Assembly (NCBI GenBank): GCA_023428515.1
Contig: JAEYXI010000456.1
Coordinates: forward strand, 1-5,967
Direction of reading: 5' to 3'
DNA from: Pseudomonadota bacterium
GTDB taxonomy: Bacteria; Pseudomonadota; Alphaproteobacteria; Rhizobiales; Rhizobiaceae
Length of the DNA: 5,967 nucleotides
Shown here one piece after another: positions 1 through 5,376 of this stretch. The notes below the pieces were generated by a model, which saw nothing but the letters and a program-made list of their open reading frames with translations, was not told the DNA's origin and searched no databases. Numbering within the stretch: position 1 is the first letter of the stretch; each line of letters opens with the position of its first letter. The translations under genes and the position numbers were made by a program.

Positions 1-173
1 TCGCCGAGGAGCCGATGACGCTTGAAGAGCTGTCTGGCGAATTCGACATCAGCCGCGAGCGCGTGCGCCAGATCGAGGTGCGCGCCTTCGAGAAGGTGCA
101 GGACGCCGTCAAGGCGGCGGCCAAGCGCCAAGCCCAGGCGCTCAGGACGATCGAAGCCCAGCCTGCGGCGTAA
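1..173 (+). CDS. rpoH: RNA polymerase heat-shock sigma factor RpoH (sigma-32), C-terminal fragment
   Basis: The 5' end is cut off by the window; 56 whole codons are visible, read from base 3, ending at TAA 171-173. RpoH directs core RNA polymerase to heat-shock and stress promoters. The visible part is sigma-70 region 4.2, the helix-turn-helix that contacts the -35 element: EEPMTLEELSGEF, then the recognition-helix signature ISRERVRQIEVRAFEKVQ. The EEPMTLEEL lead-in and the short tail after FEKVQ fit RpoH better than RpoD, which has a different ending. The last 20 or so residues are Ala/Gln/Lys-rich and carry no known motif. Rhizobia often carry two or more rpoH copies, and this fragment cannot say which one it is. 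It converges with zapA and is followed 21 bp after its stop by a hairpin terminator. Assignment to the sigma-70 family is certain; RpoH is very likely. Confidence 0.88.
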   Translation, partial: AEEPMTLEELSGEFDISRERVRQIEVRAFEKVQDAVKAAAKRQAQALRTIEAQPAA

Positions 174-194
174 AGCCGTAAGGCCTGCCCAAAC

Positions 195-226
195 AAAAGC
201 CGCGCCGGAAACGGGCGGGGCTTTTT
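195..226. terminator. Bidirectional Rho-independent terminator between rpoH and zapA
   Basis: The arm 195-206 (AAAAGCCGCGCC) pairs with 214-225 (GGCGGGGCTTTT) across a 7-nt loop, with one internal G-G mismatch (202/218). On the + strand the stem runs into five Ts (222-226), terminating rpoH. On the minus strand the A-rich left flank (191-198) becomes a T-rich tail, so the same hairpin can terminate zapA transcripts. The two genes converge with only 71 bp between their stop codons, which fits a shared terminator. Confidence 0.8.
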
Positions 227-244
227 CATTTCCGTTCCGACGGT

Positions 245-613
245 TCAGCTTGCCTGCTTGACGGCCAGTTTCTCGGCCAGCGCTTCCATGCGCTCCGCCA
301 GCCCGCCGAGCGCGCTGGTGAGTGCGACGTCGCTCTTGTCGGCCTTGGTCAGCGCATCGTCGCGTGTCTTCCTGAGCGTGACCACCTCGCTCTCCATGCC
401 CATCACGCGCTTCTGCAGATCCGACAACTCGTCCATCACCATGATGCCTGCCATCACGGTAAGCCGCTGGTCGCCGATCTCGCCGAAAGAATCCTTGAGA
501 TGCGAGACATAGCGGTCGAAGCGCTGCGCGAGGCTCATCAGGTGCTCTTCCTGACCTTCGTCGCACGCCATGCGATAGGCCTTGCCGTCGATCGTCACCG
601 TAACCTGCGCCAT
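245..613 (-). CDS. zapA: Cell division protein ZapA
   Basis: This 122-residue protein has the ZapA layout: an N-terminal beta-rich head (VTVTIDGKAYRMAC, about residues 4-17), a helix with an LAQRFD segment (28-33), the conserved GDQRLTVMAGIMVMDEL block (47-63), then a long charged coiled coil to the C-terminus (about 64-118). ZapA is a cytoplasmic protein that binds and cross-links FtsZ filaments, helping to focus the Z-ring at the division site. The length is normal for alphaproteobacterial members and slightly longer than the E. coli protein. The ATG at 611-613 lies 4 bp after the stop of the upstream coiled-coil gene. An AGGA sequence overlapping that stop codon is the likely ribosome site, so translation of the two genes is probably coupled. 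Transcription ends at the hairpin at 195-226. No key residue appears missing. Confidence 0.93.
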   Translation of the reverse strand: MAQVTVTIDGKAYRMACDEGQEEHLMSLAQRFDRYVSHLKDSFGEIGDQRLTVMAGIMVMDELSDLQKRVMGMESEVVTLRKTRDDALTKADKSDVALTSALGGLAERMEALAEKLAVKQAS

Positions 614-617
614 CGTC

Positions 618-890
618 CTACCTGTCCAGCACCGCGCGGATGGTCTCCATCGCCGTCACCAGCCGGCGCGAGACCTCCTTGTTGGCTTCCTCGAGCCGCT
701 CGCTGCGCGCCTCGGAATTGTCGAGCTCCTGCGCCAGCCGCGCGCGGTCGGCGTTCATGCGCTGCACTTCAGCTTCGGCTTCTGAGTAATCCTGCTCGTG
801 TTCGAGCCGTGCGCCGACTGAATTCTCCAGCGCATCCATCGCCCTTCCCAGACGGGCGAGAACCTCTTTCAACGTGGCTTCCCCGGTCAT
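618..890 (-). CDS. DUF4164 coiled-coil protein, likely ZauP-like ZapA partner
   Basis: This small 90-residue protein is almost wholly helical, acidic and heptad-like. It has a short amphipathic start (TLKEVLARLGRAMDALENSV, residues 6-25) and then a Glu/Arg-rich coiled coil to the end; there is no signal peptide or membrane segment. The composition and position match the DUF4164 family, found immediately upstream of zapA in Hyphomicrobiales. In Caulobacter a coiled-coil protein encoded just upstream of zapA, ZauP, interacts with ZapA and helps focus the Z-ring; extending that role here is inference from gene order and shape. The frame is closed upstream by a TGA and offers two starts, TTG at 905 and ATG at 890. 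I chose the ATG because the core begins there, though its GGGAG sits only 2 nt upstream, which is close, so TTG (5 residues longer) remains possible. It is the first gene of the zapA operon. Confidence 0.8.
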   Translation of the reverse strand: MTGEATLKEVLARLGRAMDALENSVGARLEHEQDYSEAEAEVQRMNADRARLAQELDNSEARSERLEEANKEVSRRLVTAMETIRAVLDR

Positions 891-953
891 GGCTCCCGTG
901 TCCAACCCCGCCCATCACCGAATCGTCCGCATTCAGAACGATTTACTCGCGAA

Positions 954-983
954 ACATTAGGCACCGTGTGAATTAGCCGTCAA
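954..983 (-). promoter_or_regulatory. Candidate sigma-70-type promoter for the DUF4164-zapA operon
   Basis: On the minus strand, TTGACG (978-983) is followed after 18 nt by TAATGT (954-959). The -35 matches five of six bases of TTGACA and suits the rhizobial CTTGAC-type box; the -10 is weaker. Transcription would start near 946-948 and give a leader of about 55 nt before the ATG at 890. The placement in the only upstream gap of this operon supports it. No start site has been mapped. Confidence 0.5.
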
Positions 984-1041
984 CAAAGCTCTCTATGCTT
1001 TCCCCCGCAAAGGCCAAGCCGGAAAATTGTGGCAAATGATA

Positions 1042-1071
1042 GCCGGCGGCGTAGCTTGTCTCGCCGCCGGC
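1042..1071 (-). terminator. Strong hairpin downstream of the aldo/keto reductase gene
   Basis: This is a perfect 10-bp inverted repeat: GCCGGCGGCG (1042-1051), a 10-nt loop, then CGCCGCCGGC (1062-1071). It begins 8 bp after the reductase stop codon. The minus-strand sequence that follows (TATCATTTG) is only moderately T-rich, so this is a weak intrinsic terminator by the U-tract criterion, but its position and perfect stem suggest it ends the reductase transcript or protects its 3' end. It also separates the reductase from the zapA operon, which is read in the same direction. Confidence 0.6.
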
Positions 1072-1079
1072 AGAATTAT

Positions 1080-2072
1080 TCACCGTTCACTGTCGAGGCT
1101 GGCCATCTGGTGGGCGTTGTAGCGGTCGCCGGCAGCCGATCCCTTCGGCACCGCCTGCTCGATCGCGGCGATATCGGCAGCATCGAGCACGACGTCGAGC
1201 GCGGCGAGCGCCTCGGCCAGCCGGTCGCGGCGGCGCGCTCCGATTAGCGGCACGATATCCTTGCCCTGCACGGCCACCCAGGCGATCGCGATCTGCGCGA
1301 CGCTGACGCCCTTCTTCTCCGCCACGGCGCGTAAGGCATCGACCAGCGCTAGGTTGCGATCGAGATTCTCGCCCTGGAAACGCGGGCTCATGCCGCGGAA
1401 ATCGGCCTGGCCGACCGGCGCCTTGGTCCAGTGGCCGCTAATCAGGCCGCGCGACAGAACGCCATAGGCGGTGATGCCGATGCCGAGTTCGCGGCAAACA
1501 GGCAGGATCGCCTCCTCGATGCCGCGCGAAACAAGCGAATATTCGATCTGCAGGTCGACGATCGGGTGGATAGCCGCGGCGCGCCGCAGCGTGTCGGCGC
1601 CGACCTCGGACAGGCCGATGTAGCGGACATGGCCTTCCTTCACGAGGTCCGCAATGGCGCCGATCGTGTCCTCGATCGGCACGTCGGGGTCGAGCCTGGC
1701 CGGCCGGTAGATGTCGATATGGTCGGTACCCAGCCGTTTCAGCGAATAGGCGGCGAAATTCTTCACCGCGACGGGCCGTGCGTCATAGCCGATCCAGCTG
1801 CCGGAGGGGCCGCGCATGCCGCCGAACTTCACGCTGATCAGCGCCTGATCGCGCTTTCCACCCTTTAGCGCCTCGACGATCAGCATCTCATTGTGGCCCA
1901 TGCCGTAAAAATCGCCGGTGTCGAGTAGCGTGATACCGGCCTCCATCGCGGCATGGATGGTCGCGAGGCTCTCCTCGCGGTCGGCCGGACCGTAGAGGTC
2001 GGACATGCCCATGCAGCCGAGGCCGAGTGCGGAACTTTCCGGCCCGGTTTTCCCGAGCTTGAGCTTTTCCAT
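1080..2072 (-). CDS. Aldo/keto reductase family oxidoreductase
   Basis: This cytoplasmic protein of 330 residues has the (beta/alpha)8 barrel signatures of NAD(P)H-dependent aldo/keto reductases: the opening SALGLGCMGMSDLYG (14-28), GITLLDTGDFYGMGHNE (46-62), VKFGG (81-85), IDIYRPARLDPDVPIEDT (119-136), VRYIGLSEV (149-157), LQIEYSLVSR (174-183), the GVLSRGLISG loop (204-213), and the cofactor-binding end VPLIGARRRDRLAEAL (274-289). Catalytic Asp51, Tyr56 and Lys82 are present. The usual His of the tetrad (as in the QHR motif) is replaced by Ala125 in RPARLD, a pattern I recall from other members of this subgroup. The substrate cannot be deduced; reduction of an aldehyde or ketone is the general role. 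The ATG at 2072 is chosen because AAGGAG (2079-2084) lies 6 nt upstream. A TTG at 2096 would add 8 residues but has less support. The gene is divergent from a LysR regulator, its probable controller. Confidence 0.9.
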   Translation of the reverse strand: MEKLKLGKTGPESSALGLGCMGMSDLYGPADREESLATIHAAMEAGITLLDTGDFYGMGHNEMLIVEALKGGKRDQALISVKFGGMRGPSGSWIGYDARPVAVKNFAAYSLKRLGTDHIDIYRPARLDPDVPIEDTIGAIADLVKEGHVRYIGLSEVGADTLRRAAAIHPIVDLQIEYSLVSRGIEEAILPVCRELGIGITAYGVLSRGLISGHWTKAPVGQADFRGMSPRFQGENLDRNLALVDALRAVAEKKGVSVAQIAIAWVAVQGKDIVPLIGARRRDRLAEALAALDVVLDAADIAAIEQAVPKGSAAGDRYNAHQMASLDSER

Positions 2073-2078
2073 CGTTTT

Positions 2079-2084
2079 CTCCTT
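2079..2084 (-). promoter_or_regulatory. Shine-Dalgarno site of the reductase gene
   Basis: On the minus strand AAGGAG lies 6 nt before the ATG at 2070-2072. It is a near-ideal site and fixes the start, excluding the in-frame TTG at 2094-2096, which lies upstream of this site. Confidence 0.8.
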
Positions 2085-2102
2085 CGCTGGAACCAATGGG
2101 CC

Positions 2103-2131
2103 TATATGGACCCCTTCCTTTCGTGCGATAA
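2103..2131 (-). promoter_or_regulatory. Possible promoter of the reductase gene
   Basis: On the minus strand CATATA (2103-2108) could be a -10 box, with TTATCG (2126-2131) 17 nt upstream as a poor -35 box. A transcript would start near 2096 and have a leader of about 25 nt. The weak -35 falls inside the first operator-like repeat, which would fit an activator-dependent LysR target promoter. The match is weak and this is mostly inference from position. Confidence 0.3.
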
Positions 2132-2171
2132 TCCGTCACAATCCAAACAAACCGTGCGGAAATTCGTACAA
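2122..2171. repeat. Tandem 19-20 nt direct repeat, candidate LysR operator
   Basis: Two copies of the motif CGTGCG-NN-AAT-Y-CGT-(C)-ACAA lie in the reductase-lysR spacer. Copy 1 is 2122-2141 and copy 2 is 2153-2171. They differ at three positions plus one inserted C, and start 31 bp apart, about three helical turns. Each copy is itself a loose dyad, GTGCG facing CGT(C)AC. LysR-type regulators typically bind two such sites as a tetramer between divergent genes. Copy 2 ends on the first base of the lysR start codon, which suggests autorepression. Copy 1 covers the region expected for the reductase -35 box. The repeat is seen directly; the operator role is inferred. Confidence 0.55.
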
Positions 2172-3067
2172 TGGCATCCGATCTCGACGACCTCGACGCA
2201 TTCACCGCTATCGTGCGTGCCGGCGGCTTCCGCATCGCCGCCGCAAAGCGCGGTGTGTCCGCCTCCGCACTCAGCGAGGCCCTTCGCCGCCTCGAGGCGA
2301 GGCTCGGCGTAAGGCTGATCAACCGTACCACGCGCGCCATGACCCTGACCGACGCAGGCTCCCAGTTCTACGACAGGCTGGCGCCGGCACTCGGCGAAGT
2401 CAGCGCCGCGCTCGACGCCGTGAACGCGTTTCGCGACAGCCCAGTCGGCACGCTGCGGCTCAATGTGCCGACCATCGTCGCGCGCATGACCCTGCCGACG
2501 CTCGTCGCGCGATTCCTTGCAGAGAATCCCGGCGTCAGGATGGAAATCACGGCGGAAGACACTTTCATCGACGTGCTGGCGGCGGGCTTCGACGCCGGCG
2601 TGCGCTACGACGAGCGCCTGGAGCGCGACATGATCGCCGTGCCGCTGGGGCCTCGCCAGCAGCGTTTCGTGCTGGCCGGCGCGCCGTCCTATTTTGCCGC
2701 GCGCCGGCGGCCGAAACATCCCTCCGAGGTGCTCGACCATCCCGTGATCCGCCATCGCTTCGCGAGCGGCGTCTCCCATCCGCTCGAATTCGAGAAGGAT
2801 GGAGAAATCGTCCGCGTCGTCCCGGAAGGACCGCTGATCAGCAATGCGATCGAGATCGAGGTTGCCGCCGCGATCGGCGGCCTCGGCCTCATCGCGACCT
2901 TCGAGGAATTCCTGGCCCCGCATCTGGCGAGCGGCGCGCTTGAAAACGTGCTCGGCGACTGGCTGCCGCCCTTCTCCGGACCCTTTCTCTATTATCATAG
3001 CCGGCGTCATATGCCTGGACCGCTGCGCGCCTTCGTCGATTACCTGAAGCGCAAGCCGAAAGCCTGA
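2171..3067 (+). CDS. LysR-type transcriptional regulator
   Basis: This 298-residue protein has standard LysR-family length and layout. The N-terminal winged helix-turn-helix covers about residues 5-63 ([13 protein letters not shown], then [20 protein letters not shown], then [13 protein letters not shown]). A linker helix (64-90) leads to the substrate-binding effector domain from about residue 92 ([23 protein letters not shown]) to the C-terminus, the type seen in CrgA-like regulators. It is a cytoplasmic DNA-binding protein whose effector cannot be deduced. It lies divergent to the aldo/keto reductase with 98 bp between the start codons, so that gene is its most probable target. The start is the only plausible ATG; its ribosome site is weak (GGAA, 9 nt upstream), and a repeat copy overlaps the start codon, which suggests low, self-limited expression. 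No clear terminator follows, so read-through into tkt is possible. Confidence 0.93.
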   Translation: MASDLDDLDAFTAIVRAGGFRIAAAKRGVSASALSEALRRLEARLGVRLINRTTRAMTLTDAGSQFYDRLAPALGEVSAALDAVNAFRDSPVGTLRLNVPTIVARMTLPTLVARFLAENPGVRMEITAEDTFIDVLAAGFDAGVRYDERLERDMIAVPLGPRQQRFVLAGAPSYFAARRRPKHPSEVLDHPVIRHRFASGVSHPLEFEKDGEIVRVVPEGPLISNAIEIEVAAAIGGLGLIATFEEFLAPHLASGALENVLGDWLPPFSGPFLYYHSRRHMPGPLRAFVDYLKRKPKA

Positions 3068-3092
3068 CCGCCCTTTCCGTCCCTTCATTTTG

Positions 3093-3120
3093 TTGACACC
3101 AAAGCCGTGCCTGATATGTG
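3093..3120 (+). promoter_or_regulatory. Candidate promoter of tkt
   Basis: A perfect TTGACA (3093-3098) is followed after 16 nt by TATGTG (3115-3120), a poor -10 box. Transcription would begin near 3127 and give a leader of about 45 nt. The box lies in the 103-bp lysR-tkt spacer, which shows no convincing terminator. The -35 match is strong, but the -10 choice is uncertain because the overlapping GATATG and ATATGT sit at poorer spacing. Confidence 0.5.
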
Positions 3121-3161
3121 TCGCGGCGACTTTCCTGCGCTCATCGATCGAACACGCCAAC

Positions 3162-3165
3162 GGAG
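3162..3165 (+). promoter_or_regulatory. Shine-Dalgarno site deciding the tkt start
   Basis: GGAG lies 5 nt before the ATG at 3171. It fixes that start in preference to an in-frame TTG at 3090, which would add 27 residues unlike any transketolase N-terminus and would overlap the candidate promoter. Confidence 0.8.
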
Positions 3166-3170
3166 AAACC

Positions 3171-5222
3171 ATGGCCTCGCGCGACAAGCATGACCGGATG
3201 GCCAATGCCATCCGCTTTCTTTCCATGGACGCCGTCGAGAAGGCGAATTCCGGCCACCCCGGCCTCCCCATGGGTTGCGCAGACATCGCAACGGTCCTGT
3301 TCACCCGCTACCTGAAATTCGATCCGAAGAACCCGAAATGGCCCGACCGCGATCGTTTCGTGCTGTCGGCCGGCCACGGCTCGATGCTGCTTTACTCGTG
3401 CCTCTATCTGACCGGCTACGCGGACATGACGATCGACCAGATCGAGCGGTTCCGGCAGTTGGGTTCAAAGACCGCGGGCCATCCCGAATACGGTTTTGCC
3501 GAAGGCATCGAGACGACCACCGGTCCGCTCGGCCAGGGCATCGCCAACGCGGTCGGCATGGCGCTTGCCGAGCGCGTCATGAACGCCCAGTTCGGCGATG
3601 ACCTCGTCGACCACCACACATACGTGATCTGCGGCGACGGCTGCCTGATGGAAGGCATCAGCCAGGAGGCCATCGCGCTCGCCGGCCACCTGAAGCTCAA
3701 CAAGCTGATCCTCTTCTGGGACAACAACAACATCTCGATCGACGGTCCCGTCTCGCTGTCCGACTCCACCGACCAGGTGGCGCGCGTCGAGGCTTCCGGC
3801 TGGAACGCCTTCCACATCGACGGCCACGACCCGGATGCGATCGCCGCGGCGATCGAAAAGGCGCAGAAGTCCGACAAGCCGACGCTGATCGCCGCCAAGA
3901 CTACTATCGGCTTCGGCGCGCCGACCAAGGCCGGCACCAAGGCTGCTCACGGCTCGCCGCTCGGCAAGGACGAGATCGCCGCGACGCGCAAGGCGCTGAA
4001 CTGGGATTCGCCGCCCTTCGTGATTCCCGATGAAATCCTGTCGGCCTGGCGTGAAGCCGGCACCAGGGGTGCTGCACCGCGCGGCGAGTGGGAGAAGCGC
4101 GTCGCCGCTTCGGGCGATCGCAAGGCGGAGTTCGAGCGCCGCGTTGCCGGCACGCTGCATAGCCGCTTCGATGACGCCATTTCCGCCTACAAGCAGAAGC
4201 TTGCCGTCGACAAGCCGAAGGTCGCGACCCGCAAGGCGTCCGAGATGGCGCTGGAAGTGATCAACGGCGCGCTCGCCGAGACGATCGGCGGCTCGGCCGA
4301 CCTCACGCCCTCCAACAACACCAAGACCAGCCAGACGCTCGAGCTGTCGCCGGCCAACTACGGCAACCGCTACGTCCACTACGGCATCCGCGAGCACGCC
4401 ATGGCCGCGGCGATCAACGGCATCGCGCTGCATGGCGGGCTGATCCCTTATGGCGGCACCTTCTTCTGCTTCACCGACTATGCACGTCCGGCCCTGCGGC
4501 TCTCTTCGCTGATGGGCATCCGCTCGCTTTTCGTCATGACGCACGATTCCATCGGGCTCGGCGAAGACGGGCCGACGCACCAGCCGGTCGAGCACCTCGC
4601 CGCCATGCGCGCCATCCCCAACCACCTCGTCTTCCGTCCGGCCGATGCGACCGAGACGGCCGAGTGCTGGCAGGCCGCCATCCATTCGCAGAAGACGCCC
4701 TCGACACTGGTGCTCACCCGCCAGGACCTGCGCGCCGTGCGCACAGACTATGTCGCCGAAAACCTCTCGGCGAAGGGCGCCTATGAGCTAGCCGCGGCCG
4801 AGGGCGGCGACGCCAAGGTCACCATCTTCGCCAGCGGCTCCGAGGTAGAGATCGCGCTCGATGCACGCGACCTCTTGCAGAAGGACGGCGCACCGACGCG
4901 CGTCGTGTCGGTGCCCTGCTTCGAGCTCTTCGAACAGCAGGACAAGGCTTACCGCGAGAAGGTGCTCGGCAATGCGCCGGTGAAGATCGCCGTCGAGGCT
5001 GCCATCCGCCTGGGCTGGGACCGCTTCGTCGGCTCGGACGGCGCCTTCGTCGGCATGACTGGCTTCGGCGCCAGCGCGCCGGCCAAGGAACTCTACAAAT
5101 ATTTCGGCATCACCGCGGACGCCGTCGCCAAGCTGGCGGGCGACCGGGTCAAGAACGGTGTGCCGAAAGGTGAAGACGCACGCGCCATCCCCGACAGCGA
5201 GCCGGCGCGCCCTCACCCCTGA
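3171..5222 (+). CDS. tkt: Transketolase
   Basis: This complete 683-residue enzyme moves two-carbon ketol units between sugar phosphates in the non-oxidative pentose phosphate pathway, using thiamine diphosphate and a divalent metal in the cytoplasm as a homodimer. Visible signatures are [10 protein letters not shown] (His29), SAGHGS (His69), AGHPEYG (His104), GPLGQG (118-123), the diphosphate/metal motif [13 protein letters not shown] (155-167) ending in [10 protein letters not shown] (183-192), and HGSPLG (His260). The pyrimidine domain has [10 protein letters not shown] (373-382), [20 protein letters not shown] (404-423) with the cofactor-activating Glu408, [13 protein letters not shown] (431-443) and [15 protein letters not shown] (His458, His470). 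The C-terminal domain runs from about 535. All key residues are present. After the last expected helix (about 660) there is a polar Pro-rich tail of some 20 residues. A start at 3171 is supported by GGAG 5 nt upstream. It precedes gap in the same direction, and both share glyceraldehyde-3-phosphate as a metabolite. Confidence 0.97.
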   Translation: MASRDKHDRMANAIRFLSMDAVEKANSGHPGLPMGCADIATVLFTRYLKFDPKNPKWPDRDRFVLSAGHGSMLLYSCLYLTGYADMTIDQIERFRQLGSKTAGHPEYGFAEGIETTTGPLGQGIANAVGMALAERVMNAQFGDDLVDHHTYVICGDGCLMEGISQEAIALAGHLKLNKLILFWDNNNISIDGPVSLSDSTDQVARVEASGWNAFHIDGHDPDAIAAAIEKAQKSDKPTLIAAKTTIGFGAPTKAGTKAAHGSPLGKDEIAATRKALNWDSPPFVIPDEILSAWREAGTRGAAPRGEWEKRVAASGDRKAEFERRVAGTLHSRFDDAISAYKQKLAVDKPKVATRKASEMALEVINGALAETIGGSADLTPSNNTKTSQTLELSPANYGNRYVHYGIREHAMAAAINGIALHGGLIPYGGTFFCFTDYARPALRLSSLMGIRSLFVMTHDSIGLGEDGPTHQPVEHLAAMRAIPNHLVFRPADATETAECWQAAIHSQKTPSTLVLTRQDLRAVRTDYVAENLSAKGAYELAAAEGGDAKVTIFASGSEVEIALDARDLLQKDGAPTRVVSVPCFELFEQQDKAYREKVLGNAPVKIAVEAAIRLGWDRFVGSDGAFVGMTGFGASAPAKELYKYFGITADAVAKLAGDRVKNGVPKGEDARAIPDSEPARPHP

Positions 5223-5258
5223 GGCGCGTCGTCGCTGCGACGAATGGCCCTTGGCCGG

Positions 5259-5297
5259 AACCCCGGTATCCGGGAGGGTTAATCGATTTAAATTTTT
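5259..5297 (+). terminator. Candidate terminator or 3' hairpin after tkt
   Basis: The segment CCCGG (5262-5266), TAT loop, CCGGG (5270-5274) forms a 5-bp GC stem. It can be extended by AAC (5259-5261) pairing with GTT (5278-5280) across a 3-nt bulge. A T-rich stretch follows but only after several bases, ending in five Ts at 5293-5297. Two smaller hairpins precede it: CGTCG-CTG-CGACG (5230-5242) and GGCC-CTT-GGCC (5246-5256). The position fits a tkt 3' end, but the U-tract is too distant for a confident call. Confidence 0.4.
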
Positions 5298-5325
5298 GAC
5301 CGGCGATCTGGATTCTTTCCTCTTT
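5281..5325 (+). promoter_or_regulatory. Possible promoter region of gap with AT-rich upstream tract
   Basis: An AT-rich tract (5281-5297), including the palindrome ATTTAAAT (5286-5293), stands out in this high-GC sequence and runs into TTGACC (5296-5301), a five-of-six match to a -35 box. A -10 box 17-18 nt downstream would have to be CCTCTT or CTCTTT (5319-5325), which is poor. The AT-rich part could act as an UP element. An alternative reading is that the tract belongs to the tkt terminator. The -35 is plausible; the whole call is weak. Confidence 0.35.
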
Positions 5326-5344
5326 CGCCGCTAATGAAGCGGCG
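5326..5344 (+). other. Perfect 7-bp hairpin in the gap leader
   Basis: CGCCGCT (5326-5332) pairs perfectly with AGCGGCG (5338-5344) across a 5-nt AATGA loop. It lies 32 bp before the gap start codon and 21 bp before its Shine-Dalgarno site. No T-run follows on either strand, so it is not an intrinsic terminator. It would sit in, or at the start of, the gap mRNA leader and could stabilise the 5' end or mark a processing point; that role is inference. Confidence 0.5.
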
Positions 5345-5365
5345 GCACCTTCCCCCAAGCGCTGC

Positions 5366-5370
5366 AGGAG
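5366..5370 (+). promoter_or_regulatory. Shine-Dalgarno site of gap
   Basis: AGGAG lies 6 nt before the ATG at 5377, an ideal site. It sets the start there and not at the out-of-frame ATG at 5372. Confidence 0.85.
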
Positions 5371-5376
5371 AATGAC

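Noticed and set aside
174..244. Possible 6S RNA gene downstream of zapA
   Set aside because: 6S RNA often lies next to zapA in proteobacteria, but here only 71 bp separate zapA from rpoH, and they are filled by the shared terminator; this is too short for a 6S RNA.
500..976. A 158-codon plus-strand frame opposite zapA and the DUF4164 gene
   Set aside because: Pro/Arg/Ala-rich shadow of two supported minus-strand genes, with no ribosome site or family match.
906..1041. Possible small gene or RNA between the DUF4164 gene and the reductase
   Set aside because: I found no convincing open frame with a ribosome site and no long stem-loop beyond the reductase hairpin at 1042-1071; the stretch is explained by the promoter at 954-983.
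2005..2943. A 312-codon plus-strand frame overlapping lysR in another frame
   Set aside because: Extremely Arg-rich translation without domain character; it overlaps the reductase start and the lysR coding region, both clearly real.
3090..3170. TTG-initiated 27-residue extension of transketolase
   Set aside because: No ribosome site, overlaps the TTGACA box, and the extra residues match nothing in transketolases; the ATG at 3171 has a good GGAG.
2102..3304. A 400-codon minus-strand open frame across lysR and the tkt start
   Set aside because: It runs antisense through two real genes and both spacers, has no family resemblance, and would cover the candidate promoters and repeats.
3465..4685. 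A 406-codon minus-strand open frame inside tkt
   Set aside because: It is antisense to a transketolase with every family motif intact. Its Arg/Gly/Val/Asp-rich composition is what a high-GC gene gives when read backwards, and it shows no recognisable domain.
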